Of a stretch of DNA of 59,981 nt, positions 8,416 through 17,517 are shown piece by piece. The stretch is from Hyphomicrobiaceae bacterium. Its GTDB lineage: Bacteria; Pseudomonadota; Alphaproteobacteria; Rhizobiales; Hyphomicrobiaceae. How positions within the stretch are numbered: position 1 is the first letter of the stretch; each line of letters opens with the position of its first letter. The position numbers and the translations under genes were made by a program. The DNA lies in NCBI GenBank assembly GCA_021775715.1, contig JAJFHI010000122.1:1-59981 (forward strand), written 5' to 3'. Under the pieces are notes generated by a model. The model did not search any database, was not told where the DNA came from, and saw only the letters and a program-made list of their open reading frames with translations.

Positions 8416-9264
8416 TCACCCATTGGCCGAAAATGAACGCCTGCGTCCCTCGTAGAACTCCTGCGGGCTTGAGGGAGGCTCGTTGCCAAAACCCAGAAGC
8501 CGACGCGTTTCGGATGACAGGTCTGGCTTAGCACCCACGGATCGCGGCAGATCGATTTGTTGTCGAATGAAAGGAAGGGTGTATACGTGGTTCACCGCAC
8601 GTCGCACATTTGATGTCGTGTTCACGCCGCCAGAATGATAGAGCATGCAGTCCAACACGAGGAACGATCCCGCTTGGCAAACGACAGGCTGTGACAGGGA
8701 ATGGACGACCGCTTCTGACGGAAAAATTTCCATCTTGTGTGAACCAGGTATAACAATCGTCGCCCCATTCTCCATTGTGAACGGCTCGACGCAGTAGAGC
8801 GCATTTATTGCCAGTGGTCGGCTTGATACAAAATGCTGATAGGGCAGATCGCGATGGAATGCCCCCTGATTGTAGTTCTCTCTACTTCCCGGATTGATGA
8901 TTCCGTTTTGCTGATTGAGAACAAATGCGCCGTCACAATGCCTACCTCTGAATACCAGTGCTGCCAGCGCCAGAATATTTGCGTTTGAGGCCAACTCGAC
9001 GAATTCATCATCATACAATAGCGGGGCACGGATGGTGTTGTGTTCCTCCAGTCTGCGCAAAACGTTGTGACCGCCATGAAGTTCGGCTTGCGTTTCAAGA
9101 GCCGAATTGAACGCCTCGCTGATTATATTCTGTTTCTCGGCAGAATATCCGCTTTCAACGACCGCAAATCCGACTAGTTGCAGTTTTTCGAAGGTCTGAT
9201 CAAGATCTGTGCCCTGAGCGACCCGTTCCTTAATACCGTAACTGCGAAAAGTTGATCCAGTCAT
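8416..9264 (-). CDS. Phytanoyl-CoA dioxygenase (PhyH) family protein
   Basis: A 282-residue non-haem Fe(II)/2-oxoglutarate-dependent oxygenase. The double-stranded beta-helix metal triad is visible as His137 and Asp139 in FHRDLP and His210 in LYHSGG, with Arg221 placed to bind 2-oxoglutarate. A GSH segment (174-176) sits between them as in the family. PhyH proteins hydroxylate diverse small molecules, including lipids and secondary metabolites. Here it follows a C-methyltransferase-like gene by 28 bases on the same strand, so it probably hydroxylates a sugar or lipid part of the glycan; this is inference. GGGAG precedes ATG 9264. Confidence 0.85.
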   Translation of the reverse strand: MTGSTFRSYGIKERVAQGTDLDQTFEKLQLVGFAVVESGYSAEKQNIISEAFNSALETQAELHGGHNVLRRLEEHNTIRAPLLYDDEFVELASNANILALAALVFRGRHCDGAFVLNQQNGIINPGSRENYNQGAFHRDLPYQHFVSSRPLAINALYCVEPFTMENGATIVIPGSHKMEIFPSEAVVHSLSQPVVCQAGSFLVLDCMLYHSGGVNTTSNVRRAVNHVYTLPFIRQQIDLPRSVGAKPDLSSETRRLLGFGNEPPSSPQEFYEGRRRSFSANG

Positions 9265-9292
9265 TCAGAAAACTCCCATCTGGTTAGTGAAC

Positions 9293-10468
9293 CTACCTTG
9301 AAATTAGATCAGCAAAGCAGATCGTACGATAACCCTCTCGGTTCAGACGTTCAGCGACGCTGAACTGCGAACGCGGATGCGTCGCAACGACCAACGCATC
9401 ATCAATGTCAGGCGAAACGTCCAATAATTTTCTTACGGGCTTCCCCAGATCACGAGCACCAACAACTTCATCAACGACCAGTTCGGACACCCGTTGCCAG
9501 AATGCTGGTGCATAGCCCCTTATCAGCGCCGCCATTTCACCGGCGCCGAAGATACGCACCGAACCGGTTACGTCTGTGCGCATGTTTAACGAATCCTCCA
9601 AACGGGACCAGGCTTCGAGATATGCTGTCAAAGCTCCCAACCGCTGAAGAGACAACGGATCCGACGCCGTCTTCCGTGCTTCCGGCGCGGATGCTTGTGC
9701 ATTGCTGTCTAGCTTTAGAACGAAATATTGAAAGTCGCCAATCATTGCCGGGCAATCGCCTGCACGCTCAAGCGACAGGCCGGCGCCATCGGCAATTCGC
9801 TGAAACGCCTGCCGCGGAAAAGAGTAGATATGATCCTGAAACAGCAGTTCAAGATTAGGCGGTTCGGACCGTGGGCATATTACAATAACCTGGCCATCGC
9901 CGGCAACCTGTGCAGCCGCAGAACGAAGAAATTCTCTGGCGTCGACAGAGTGTTCAATGACATTGATTGAGAACACCAGATCGAACGGCTCCATGGGTAT
10001 CTTCAGATCCTCAGCAAAGCCGTGCTGGACTTCAATTTGCCGATTACCTATCTGATGCTGCACGAGTTGTTGTGCGGCCTCAAGACCTCTAAACTTACAG
10101 TCGGGCCATTCCTGAGCTAATGCCATCAATGTGTTGCCAGAACCGCATCCGATCTCCAGAACGCTGGTCGGCCTGCCACGGCCCAGCAATTCGATGATGA
10201 ACCGCGCATAGGCGTTGTTTCGAAGGTCTGTTTCGCGATTGTTCGAAAGCCCCAAGTCATAGGCGCCATCGTAGAAGCGTCGGACATCCTCATTGCTCAA
10301 TCTGGTCCGATGGACCACCAGTCCGCATGTCTCACAGGCTGCCTTTTTGATCGGCTGTTGCGAAATCCGGCCATCGCTTAGGACTGACGTCACATGATGC
10401 GGCAACGGCAGATTGGACAGAGTGCCGGCACAGCCAGGGCATTGTTGCTGCCAGTCTTGTACGTTCAT
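9293..10468 (-). CDS. Class I SAM methyltransferase, NDP-sugar C-methyltransferase-like architecture
   Basis: Three parts are visible in 391 residues. First is an N-terminal putative zinc site with C10/C13 and C45/C48. Second is a SAM-binding core with VLEIGCGSGN at 103-112 and a VFSINVIEH segment. Third is a C-terminal Rossmann-like domain (about 295-391, beginning VRIFGAGEMAAL). That order is the one found in TylCIII-type deoxysugar C-methyltransferases, so a sugar substrate is likely, although the product could also be an O-methyltransferase. I start at ATG 10468; in-frame residues upstream run into IS remnant DNA. The gene sits just upstream of, and probably with, the PhyH dioxygenase gene. 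Confidence 0.8.
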   Translation of the reverse strand: MNVQDWQQQCPGCAGTLSNLPLPHHVTSVLSDGRISQQPIKKAACETCGLVVHRTRLSNEDVRRFYDGAYDLGLSNNRETDLRNNAYARFIIELLGRGRPTSVLEIGCGSGNTLMALAQEWPDCKFRGLEAAQQLVQHQIGNRQIEVQHGFAEDLKIPMEPFDLVFSINVIEHSVDAREFLRSAAAQVAGDGQVIVICPRSEPPNLELLFQDHIYSFPRQAFQRIADGAGLSLERAGDCPAMIGDFQYFVLKLDSNAQASAPEARKTASDPLSLQRLGALTAYLEAWSRLEDSLNMRTDVTGSVRIFGAGEMAALIRGYAPAFWQRVSELVVDEVVGARDLGKPVRKLLDVSPDIDDALVVATHPRSQFSVAERLNREGYRTICFADLISR

Positions 10469-10577
10469 CGAAGACCCCAAAATAGAAAAAACACTACGCC
10501 GCCGGTTGACGAACTCGTACCTGCTTGACGATCTCGCCAATTACATAGCGGCTCACTTTGCCGCCCATTTGCTCGTG

Positions 10578-10715
10578 AATTTTACGGATGCTCAGATCAT
10601 AATTGAGGATTGGCGGCATCACAACAATCCCAAACGCCCGCATTCATCGCTCAACTACCGGCCACCGGCACCAGAAGTTATCATCCCGTTGCAACGAGAG
10701 GCCTCAATGAACTAA
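10578..10715 (+). pseudogene. IS3-family transposase C-terminal remnant
   Basis: The plus-strand frame reads IIIEDWRHHNNPKRPHSSLN then YRPPAPEVI to a stop, matching the last 40 or so residues of the OrfB integrase of IS3-type elements. The W-x(9)-RPHSSL signature is intact but the catalytic DDE core is gone. It abuts the truncated membrane protein gene at 10725, which it probably interrupted. Confidence 0.8.
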
Positions 10716-10724
10716 CATTCAAAC

Positions 10725-10885
10725 CGGACCAGCCGAAGGGGGCAAGTCAGGATGCGGATCACAAGAATCGCGGTAGCCTGGACCAACCACAGAGGATGAA
10801 TTTGGAAAGCAACCTCGAACATCCCCTGTAGGGAGACGAAATGATAGAGCACATAGAACAGTGTCAGACTGGTTGCCACACGCAT
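10725..10885 (-). pseudogene. N-terminal remnant of an UPF0104-like membrane protein
   Basis: On the minus strand, from ATG 10885, a hydrophobic segment is followed by a loop and a second hydrophobic segment (VATSLTLFYVLYHFV, then LWLVQATAILVIRI). This is the layout of the first two helices of the flippase-like family represented intact at 7093-8064. After about 50 residues the frame runs straight into the IS3 transposase remnant and stops. The other six or so helices are missing. The gene lay directly downstream of the glycosidase-like gene (stop at 11007), so it was once part of that operon. Confidence 0.55.
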
Positions 10886-11006
10886 ACCCCAGGCGGCTGG
10901 CTTCAGAAGCTGGTTCAGAATCTTGAGCTTCTCAGTGTATCGCTCGTCTGGCCGACAATTCCAGCGCTGGCACGAGTGGACAGCAATACGCCACGCGGTT
11001 CTGGCG

Positions 11007-11921
11007 TCATAATTTGAACTCTCCAACACCGAAACCCGTCTTTCCGTAGCCATTGCCATTATAGAACATGAGGGTAGACCCGCCGGCGTTCACGACGGCA
11101 GGATAGCATTGGGCGTCCGAGTCCCAGCTTTCAGCGGAAGGACCGAGGAGATCGGATGATTCCCGCCGCCAAGCTCCGTCATTGCCGGTGCGAAGCGAAC
11201 AACCGATCCTATAGCTCGCACGACGAATAGAATAAAGCAGTATCGGCCGGTCACCATGTCGCCAAAGCCATGGCCGGGATAGTCCATATTCGCCTTCTTC
11301 TAGACCAATGAAGTTGCCCCCCTTCGGATGCCAATCGATGCCGTCGGCTGAGTGCGCTTCGGTCAGCACATGGTGCATGTTCTTCTCATTGACGCCTCCG
11401 GCCCGACTGGTCCCGTAGATCATGTTCCAATCGCTCGAAGAGGAGGCATCGGGCGGTGTGACGTAGGGGTAGCTGAGGGTGTAATGGTCGAACTGACTGC
11501 GGTCCAGCAACGGTCCGTTGGAGACCCGCTCAAAATGCGCGCCTGTTCCGTCCCGCGAAATCGCAAGCCCTATGGCATTGCGGAATGGCACATCTGCGGA
11601 CTTGTTCCAGCCCATGTAGTACATCCATAACTCGCCGCCAATCCGGTGGACCGATCCGATGGAAATGCCGCGATCGTCAAATGTCCCGATCTCGCCGGGC
11701 TCCAGGCAGGGCCGTTCGGAAAAACCGACGACACGGCGTGGCTCATGTGGATTGAGGTCGACATAGCCGACGCTGCCGCGGTTGTTTTCATCGCGGGCAA
11801 CTATGAAAACGCGCAATTGATCCGGCTCAAGCAGGATCGGCGCGGGATAGGCTGCGTGGCTCACCATCCAGGAGGGGCCGTCCTCGGCGGAAAAAACATG
11901 GCCGAGACGATGCGCTCTCAT
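11007..11921 (-). CDS. Glycosidase-like five-bladed beta-propeller protein (GH43/GH32-type fold)
   Basis: A 304-residue protein with repeated blade-like patterns: WMVSHAAYPAPILL near the start, LWMYYMGWN, GLAISRDG, WNMIYGTSR and LMFYNGNGYG near the end. These match the family of glycosidase-like propellers found inside polysaccharide gene clusters. No signal peptide is evident, so it is probably cytoplasmic, which argues against polymer degradation and for a role on nucleotide- or lipid-linked sugar; this is inference. Its ATG (11921) lies 3 bases after the stop of the acetyltransferase gene, whose last codons supply its AAGGGG ribosome site, so translation is probably coupled. Confidence 0.7.
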   Translation of the reverse strand: MRAHRLGHVFSAEDGPSWMVSHAAYPAPILLEPDQLRVFIVARDENNRGSVGYVDLNPHEPRRVVGFSERPCLEPGEIGTFDDRGISIGSVHRIGGELWMYYMGWNKSADVPFRNAIGLAISRDGTGAHFERVSNGPLLDRSQFDHYTLSYPYVTPPDASSSSDWNMIYGTSRAGGVNEKNMHHVLTEAHSADGIDWHPKGGNFIGLEEGEYGLSRPWLWRHGDRPILLYSIRRASYRIGCSLRTGNDGAWRRESSDLLGPSAESWDSDAQCYPAVVNAGGSTLMFYNGNGYGKTGFGVGEFKL

Positions 11922-11924
11922 AGA

Positions 11925-12602
11925 CTAAAACCCCTTAAGGCGGGAACTCGGCACTTTTGCAAGCTTACCAGCTTCAGCCGAAACCACGCCCTCGTCGGGA
12001 ATGTCCTTGGTAAGGATTGCTCCGGAACCTATGACGCACCGCTCCCCGATGGAGATGTGATCGTTAGTTGTCGAGTTCACACCCATGAAGCTGCGTGCGC
12101 CAATCTTGACGCCACCGGATATGACGACATGCGAGCTTATGAAAGCAAAGTCGCCGATCGTGGCATGATGGCCAATATGATTGCCGCTCCACAGCGTGAC
12201 GCCGTTTCCGATGCGGACGAACGGCTGGATTGTGTTGTCCTCGAGAATGAAGGCGTTCCAACCGTGATTTAGGTCAGAGAAGACCGTTGCGCGGGAAGAG
12301 ACGTAACTTGTCAGCCGATAGCCCATCTCCATCATGGCTTCGCACTTTTCCTGGCGCAGTGCGTTGACGCGTGAATAACCGACAGCGATGAAGCCGTCGT
12401 GCGATTCACTTGGGAAGGCCGCTGCAATCTCCTCCATCGCAAGCAGTGGCCGGCCACAGAAACAGTCGCCGGTTAAGTTGGCGCCATCCACTGCAAACGC
12501 GGCTACGCTCCGCTCGGTGTCGTGCGTAAAATAGAATGCTGCTATTTCTGCCAGCTCTCCGGAGCCGAATATTATGATCTGTTTGCTGTTTTCGCCTGTC
12601 AT
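11925..12602 (-). CDS. NeuD/PglD-like sugar O- or N-acyltransferase
   Basis: A 225-residue protein with an N-terminal nucleotide-fold domain (IIIFGSGELAEIAAF at about 9-23) and a C-terminal left-handed beta-helix of hexapeptide repeats (VRIGNGVTLW, ATIGDFAFI, VKIGARSFMG, ISIGERCVIG). This is the two-domain plan of sialic acid O-acetyltransferase NeuD and of PglD, which acylates 4-amino sugars. HIGHHATIG (about 142-150) carries the histidines expected near the acetyl-CoA site. It is followed immediately by the glycosidase-like gene and preceded by a methyltransferase gene, all minus strand. With the dehydratase and aminotransferase genes upstream it could complete an N-acylated amino sugar. 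Confidence 0.8.
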   Translation of the reverse strand: MTGENSKQIIIFGSGELAEIAAFYFTHDTERSVAAFAVDGANLTGDCFCGRPLLAMEEIAAAFPSESHDGFIAVGYSRVNALRQEKCEAMMEMGYRLTSYVSSRATVFSDLNHGWNAFILEDNTIQPFVRIGNGVTLWSGNHIGHHATIGDFAFISSHVVISGGVKIGARSFMGVNSTTNDHISIGERCVIGSGAILTKDIPDEGVVSAEAGKLAKVPSSRLKGF

Positions 12603-12630
12603 GTGTGTTCTCTCGCCCGCATTGATAGTG

Positions 12631-13272
12631 TCAAACTTTCGGTTCTCTATAGGCGTAGACGGTGCTCTCGTAGAGTCCGTAGTCGTTTCGGACGGTGAAA
12701 TGGCGCGACATGACGCGCATGACTAATCCGACCAACTCATCGAAGGAGGGATGGAAGAGCTGCTCGCTTTTCCAGTCCACGCAATCAGACATCACGTTGA
12801 AGGCCAAGCCAACGCGGGCATGGGCTGCCACGCGAGTCAAAAGCTTCTCCGCATAGTCCAGCATCTCGTCATGGCTCAGGGTTTCGCGCCTCGTAAAGAT
12901 GCCATTCATAATCACGTAGTCGAAGGAGGGGATGCTTGCATCGGCGGTCTCATCAAGAAGGTCGGCACAATGAATGGTGACGTCGGGAAAGCCCCGGCGC
13001 GCTGCTTCGACGAATTCAGGAGAGATATCTAGACCTTCGTAGCGGATGTGGGTGAGGCCCTCGCGATCAATATGCTCCTTCATGTCTGCCAGACCGCAGC
13101 CGAAATCCAGCAAGGTCACCAGATTGGCCGTTTGTGGCAGGAGACCAAGCATGACTCGGTAACGGCGTGCTGCACTTTCCGGCGAATTCCAGTCGACCGC
13201 GTTAGCGCCTGTGCCATGTTCGGCAAGGCAGTGCTCGTAGTGCCGCACAATGTCCATATACCCTGCGGTCAT
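12631..13272 (-). CDS. Class I SAM-dependent methyltransferase
   Basis: A 213-residue methyltransferase with the SAM-binding LLDFGCGLAD at 54-63, an acidic strand-2 end (GLDIS) and a motif IV-like FDYVIMNGIF that replaces the usual VVH segment. The remaining C-terminal part fits the seven-stranded fold. Its start codon overlaps the stop of the glycosyltransferase gene by four bases (ATGA), so the two are translationally coupled. It probably methylates a sugar of the glycan; position and acceptor cannot be told. Confidence 0.8.
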   Translation of the reverse strand: MTAGYMDIVRHYEHCLAEHGTGANAVDWNSPESAARRYRVMLGLLPQTANLVTLLDFGCGLADMKEHIDREGLTHIRYEGLDISPEFVEAARRGFPDVTIHCADLLDETADASIPSFDYVIMNGIFTRRETLSHDEMLDYAEKLLTRVAAHARVGLAFNVMSDCVDWKSEQLFHPSFDELVGLVMRVMSRHFTVRNDYGLYESTVYAYREPKV

Positions 13273-14267
13273 GAGGACGCCTCAACGTCACTACGAGCCA
13301 GATTCTCGGCTGCTGCTGGCGGCTTGTCGGGTCCGTCTCCGTCATGGATCTGAGGTCTATAGACCTCACGGATCGTGGCCATGGGGCGCTGCTTCACTTC
13401 CACGAAGATCTTGGCGATGTAGATCGCCATGACGCCGTTGAAGAAGAGGATGAGGCCACCCATCAATAGCTGGGTTGCGATCAGCGATGTCCACCCCGTA
13501 GCACCGGTGTCAAAAAAGAGCTTTTGACAGATCACATAGACAAAGAAAATGAACGCAACAAAGCAGAGCGCGATGCCTGCCACGGAGATCGTCTGAAGGG
13601 GCCGCGTGGAAAAGGCGGTGACAGCATTGATGAAGATGCTGGCCAGCCTACCAATTGAATAAGTGGTCGGACTCGTATCCATTTTGTTCACGGGCGAGGG
13701 TAGCTGGACGAAACCAACCATGTGCCAGACGCCGGCGAGGAAGAGTTCGCGCTCGCCATACTCCAGCATCGCATCGAGATAACGCCGAGAGAGAAGGCGC
13801 GCAGTAATGACGTTTTCAGGGAAGTGCGCGTCCGAGAGAAAGTTCAAAACCTTATAGAACACGAACCGCCAGAAACGATAAATCGGCCCGCGCTTGCGAG
13901 CGCTCTGGACGCCATATACGACATCGCAATCCCGGCCTTGCATCATTTCATAAAACAGTGCGATCCACTCGGGTTCTTCTTCCAAGTCGCTGTCGCAAAT
14001 AAAAATGTAATCGCCTGTCGCAGCCTTCAGACCGGTCATCAAAGCACGATGCTGACCAAAGTTTCTCGATAGGTCAATTACCTTGACCTTCGGATCCTGG
14101 TCTGCCAGCCGTTTTGCCACGGCGAGCGATCCGTCCGGCGAGCCGTCATTCACCAACACGATCTCATAATCGTCGGTGATTTTGGTGATGGTGGCAACCG
14201 TGCGGGTGTAGAGCTCCTCGATGTGGGGCTCGCTGCGATAAAGCGGCGTAACGAGTGAAATCCGCAT
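13269..14267 (-). CDS. GT2 glycosyltransferase, polyprenyl-phosphate sugar transferase type (ArnC/GtrB-like)
   Basis: A membrane-bound GT-A enzyme of 332 residues. The catalytic domain has VTPLYRSE at 6-13, VNDGSPDGS at 39-47 and the metal-binding Asp-Ser-Asp at 92-94. Two C-terminal hydrophobic hairpins (about 225-250 and 270-295) match ArnC, GtrB and DPM1-like enzymes, which make polyprenyl-phosphate-linked sugars. Such enzymes feed a sugar to a periplasmic glycosyltransferase after flipping, and the GtrA gene at 27250 is the usual kind of partner. ATG 14267 is preferred over a frame ten codons longer because AGGA lies eight bases upstream. Confidence 0.88.
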   Translation of the reverse strand: MRISLVTPLYRSEPHIEELYTRTVATITKITDDYEIVLVNDGSPDGSLAVAKRLADQDPKVKVIDLSRNFGQHRALMTGLKAATGDYIFICDSDLEEEPEWIALFYEMMQGRDCDVVYGVQSARKRGPIYRFWRFVFYKVLNFLSDAHFPENVITARLLSRRYLDAMLEYGERELFLAGVWHMVGFVQLPSPVNKMDTSPTTYSIGRLASIFINAVTAFSTRPLQTISVAGIALCFVAFIFFVYVICQKLFFDTGATGWTSLIATQLLMGGLILFFNGVMAIYIAKIFVEVKQRPMATIREVYRPQIHDGDGPDKPPAAAENLARSDVEASS

Positions 14268-14482
14268 AGCTGCAATCCTTGGTATTGCAGGCAGCACCCT
14301 GCAGGTCGCACTGTTCTGGTTTAAGGGGCGTAGGCAACGCTGGAATAATCACGTCGCTCATACACGTTCGTCCAGACGCAAACAAGGGAGGTCGGAAATA
14401 AGCCTGAACATCGAAGAAATCGGACAAGGCTAGCCGAGGTGATATGCGCGGCTCCAGGCCCTTTGGTCAGGATTCTGGGTGT

Positions 14483-15217
14483 TTATGGAACTGGGGTCTC
14501 GAACATCGCACTGCGATCGCTGCTGGTCTTTAGATAATCGCGGGCATCGGGCCCGACTGCCATGAGCAAATCGATGATACTCACTCCGTGTTCGAAGGGG
14601 TGACAGTCCTGGTCATATGTCGGGTAGCCGGAATAATTGGCGTAGCGAAGCTCAATGCCAGCGGCCTTGAAATCGGCCGAATCAATGTAGGATTTTGCAG
14701 CAGGTCCCGAAAGATAAGTTGTTGCATTCAGTGCCTTGCAAATCTCGATGAGGCGATCGGTAGGCGTTACGGCTGTGCGCGGAACGATGTCCGAATTCAC
14801 GAGCGGGGTCGTGATCTCAAGGCGTTCACAAAGTGCTTCAAGTAAGTGCCGATTGACCGCAGAGAGCTGATCCACTCCGGCGACGCGATCATAGGCATCA
14901 CGAAGCATGTCGCGACAATCCGCAAAGAACGGTGCTTGGGCATAGGCGTGCTGGATCGTCGACCAGTGTTTTGAAGCCCAACGCTTGTCGGAGATACGAA
15001 TTTCGCAGATCGGGGCCTCATAACGCCCCTTGCTCTCAACCGGGAGGGTGAGCCATGTCAGCTCTCCTCGGGCGACAATACGATTGCGATTTCGCCAGTC
15101 GCGCCGCGTGAATTGAACCTCATCGTAGATCACAAATTCATCGGCCGAATTCAAGAGATCAAAATATCCCTTCCACGGAACATAGTTCGACTGCAGGATA
15201 ACAAGCGTTTTTGCCAT
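14483..15217 (-). CDS. WbqC-like family protein
   Basis: A 244-residue protein starting MAKTLVILQSNYVPWKGYFD, the hallmark opening of the WbqC-like family, followed by DEVQFTRRDWRNRN (about 32-45), GPAAKSYID, and a late HPFEHGVSIIDLL segment. Family members are found in O-antigen and capsule clusters near amino-sugar genes; their biochemical role is poorly defined, with transfer of an acyl group to an amino sugar one possibility. ATG 15217 begins one base after the stop of the aminotransferase gene, indicating coupled translation. A 60-codon upstream extension would overlap that gene and is rejected. The two genes are likely to work in the same step series. Confidence 0.85.
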   Translation of the reverse strand: MAKTLVILQSNYVPWKGYFDLLNSADEFVIYDEVQFTRRDWRNRNRIVARGELTWLTLPVESKGRYEAPICEIRISDKRWASKHWSTIQHAYAQAPFFADCRDMLRDAYDRVAGVDQLSAVNRHLLEALCERLEITTPLVNSDIVPRTAVTPTDRLIEICKALNATTYLSGPAAKSYIDSADFKAAGIELRYANYSGYPTYDQDCHPFEHGVSIIDLLMAVGPDARDYLKTSSDRSAMFETPVP

Positions 15218-15218
15218 T

Positions 15219-16391
15219 TCAGATCGGGCCACCTTTATCGGCTGACGAGCTCTCTCCGATGACATTCCGCAAAGTGTCGATGACGTAATTCTGCTGATCT
15301 TTCGGCAGCCCAGGATAGAATGGCAAGCTGAGAGTCTCTCGACCCCATTGAAGTGCGAAGGGACAACGTTCCACCGTTTCTGGATGGTGCTTTGCATAAT
15401 AGTGTAATTCAGGCAGTGCCCGGTAATTGACCGTGACAGAAATGCCGGCTGCGTTCAGGCTGGCGATGACCTCGTCACGCCGCCCGCCTGCCACGCCTAC
15501 GGTGTAGAGGTGCCAGGCGCTTCTTCCACCGGAGACCGGCATGGGTCGCCTCAGTGGCGTATCATCAAGCCCTTCGTCGTAGCGCCGAGCCAACTCCTCG
15601 CGCTCCTCCAGCCGGGTATCGATCGTCTCGATCTGGCGGGGCAAGAGTGCGGCCAGCAGGTCAGGCAGGTTCGCCTTGAGGCCCAAACGCATCATATCCC
15701 AGTGGTTATAGGTTCCACCCTTGAAGCGATCGGCGGCAATGGCCGACATGCCGTGGGTGCGGGTTTCGCGCGTGATTTCGTAAAGGCCGCCTGAGGAGAA
15801 GATGATGGCGCCCCCTTCCCCACAAGTAACGTTCTTGGTTGCGTAGAACGAGAAGACGGCGGCATCAGAAAAGCGACCCGGCCTGTAGCCATTTAAACGG
15901 CCCTCGAAACAGTGGGCGCAATCCTCGACGATTGCGATATGGTGGCCAGTCGGCGCGACCTTGTCGACCGCAGCACGGAGCTTCTCGATATCGACCATCT
16001 GGCCGTAGAGATGGACCGGCATGACGGCCTTCGTGCGCGGTGTAATGGCGGCGGAGACGGCAGCGGGTGTGACGAGAAGCGTCTCTGGATCGACATCCAC
16101 AAGCACGGCCTTGGCGCCGACAAGCTCCGCAACATTTGCACTGGCGACAAATGTCATCGCTGGAACGATAACCTCGTCGCCAGGACCGATGCCAAGGGCC
16201 AGAAGAAGTGCAGTTGCGCCATTGGTCCAGCTGTTGGTCAACAGAGTGTGCGGAACGTCGAAATAGGAGCAAAGCCGCTCTTCCACCGAGCGGCTCACAG
16301 CGCCTGTTGTTAGAAAGGGTGTCGCGAGTACGCTGGCGACCGAGTCCGCATCCTCAGCGCTCAAAGTATGACGGTAGAAGTCTACGTTCAT
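15219..16391 (-). CDS. DegT/DnrJ/EryC1/StrS-family sugar aminotransferase
   Basis: A 390-residue PLP enzyme that converts a keto-sugar nucleotide to an amino sugar. The PLP lysine is Lys186 in FYATKNVTCGEGG, the PLP-nitrogen aspartate is Asp157 in VEDCAH, and GAT at 58-60 corresponds to the phosphate-binding region. The neighbouring dehydratase gene upstream would supply a 4-keto-6-deoxy substrate, and the NeuD-like acetyltransferase could acylate the product. It overlaps nothing and is followed by the WbqC-like gene after one base. The donor (dTDP or UDP) and the amino position (3 or 4) cannot be settled from sequence. Confidence 0.93.
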   Translation of the reverse strand: MNVDFYRHTLSAEDADSVASVLATPFLTTGAVSRSVEERLCSYFDVPHTLLTNSWTNGATALLLALGIGPGDEVIVPAMTFVASANVAELVGAKAVLVDVDPETLLVTPAAVSAAITPRTKAVMPVHLYGQMVDIEKLRAAVDKVAPTGHHIAIVEDCAHCFEGRLNGYRPGRFSDAAVFSFYATKNVTCGEGGAIIFSSGGLYEITRETRTHGMSAIAADRFKGGTYNHWDMMRLGLKANLPDLLAALLPRQIETIDTRLEEREELARRYDEGLDDTPLRRPMPVSGGRSAWHLYTVGVAGGRRDEVIASLNAAGISVTVNYRALPELHYYAKHHPETVERCPFALQWGRETLSLPFYPGLPKDQQNYVIDTLRNVIGESSSADKGGPI

Positions 16392-16483
16392 AACCTAGTG
16401 TCCCGTTCCGAAGTCCGCCAGAATTCGAATTCCTGCCGCCTGGGTAACTATTGTGCGATCGCATGTTTCGCGTGCATGCTTGT

Positions 16484-17428
16484 TTAGATAAAGCGCCGAT
16501 AATCGAACGTATCTACGATCTCGGGCAACTCGTCGAAGAACCGGCGTTTCGGTTCCCATCCAAGGGCTCTCAGCCGGCTGTCGTCGAGGCTATAACGAAC
16601 GTCCTGTCCGGATCGGTCACCGATTGGATGCCAGGCCTTTTCCTCAGGCACATCAAGATGCTTTGCGATCGCGCGCAGCACTTCAATATTGCGAAGTTCG
16701 ATATTGCTGCCGACGTTGTATATTTGGTTGGGCGCGCCCTTCTCTATCACCGTCAGTACGGCATCCACGGTGTCGTCGACATGAAGCCATGAGCGAATGT
16801 AACTGCCATCACCATGCATGATGGCCGGCAGGCCACGACGCATACGCCACGCTGACTTCGGGATGAGCTTTTCGGGGTACTGATGGCATCCATAATTGTT
16901 GGTCGGGCGCACAATTCTCCACGGCACGTCATAGGTTCGCCCCCAGCTCTTGACTAGCATGTCGGCAGACGCCTTTGTTGCCGAATAGGGATTGGAAGGT
17001 ATTAGCTTGTCGTTTTCGGAATGTTGTCCGGCCGTTATGTCTCCATAAACTTCGTCAGTCGAAATTTGGACGAAGAGCGGGCGCTCGGCTTCTTGCTTAG
17101 AGCGGACGAGCTCCAACAGATTCTGAACTCCAAGAAAATTCGTCTCGCAGAATTTGCGGTTTGAGGTGATCGCATTGTCGACGTGGCTTTCCGCTGCAAA
17201 GTTTACCAAGGCGTCGCATTCCGGCAAAAAGTTCAATGTCGCAATGTCTGTTTGGAAATGGATGTAGTTTTCGTGCGCGTCGAACTCTGCCTTGATCCTA
17301 AGGTCTGCGGCATAACTAACGTTATCGTAGTTTTTTACGAAGCATCCTAGCTCGAGGCAACGCCGAACGAAGTGCTTGCCGATAAAGCCCAAGCCACCTG
17401 TGACGATGATGATGTTGTACTTGTCCAT
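16484..17428 (-). CDS. dTDP-glucose 4,6-dehydratase-like (RfbB family)
   Basis: An extended short-chain dehydrogenase of 314 residues that makes NDP-4-keto-6-deoxyhexose. Signatures: NAD-binding GGLGFIG at 11-17, the catalytic Thr-Asp-Glu triad at 124-126, and Tyr148/Lys152 in YSATK. RPTNNYG and a late DRSGQDVRYSLDDS segment are typical of RfbB rather than of epimerases. GAGGAG precedes ATG 17428. It has no rmlA, rmlC or rmlD partner in the window, so the nucleotide sugar must come from elsewhere and rhamnose is not the local product; the aminotransferase next door points to an amino deoxyhexose. The length is shorter than many RfbB proteins (about 350), with an abbreviated C-terminus. Confidence 0.88.
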   Translation of the reverse strand: MDKYNIIIVTGGLGFIGKHFVRRCLELGCFVKNYDNVSYAADLRIKAEFDAHENYIHFQTDIATLNFLPECDALVNFAAESHVDNAITSNRKFCETNFLGVQNLLELVRSKQEAERPLFVQISTDEVYGDITAGQHSENDKLIPSNPYSATKASADMLVKSWGRTYDVPWRIVRPTNNYGCHQYPEKLIPKSAWRMRRGLPAIMHGDGSYIRSWLHVDDTVDAVLTVIEKGAPNQIYNVGSNIELRNIEVLRAIAKHLDVPEEKAWHPIGDRSGQDVRYSLDDSRLRALGWEPKRRFFDELPEIVDTFDYRRFI

Positions 17429-17517
17429 GTCGCTCCTCGATTACGTGGGGCTGCCGGCAAGCAGGCTGACCTGCGAGGGCTTCGGAGGGTGCTGTCACCG
17501 CAAATCTCGCGGCGCAA

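Noticed and set aside
14164..14427. Minus-strand frame between WbqC-like and GT2 genes
   Set aside because: It overlaps the start of the GT2 gene in another frame and has no domain signature.
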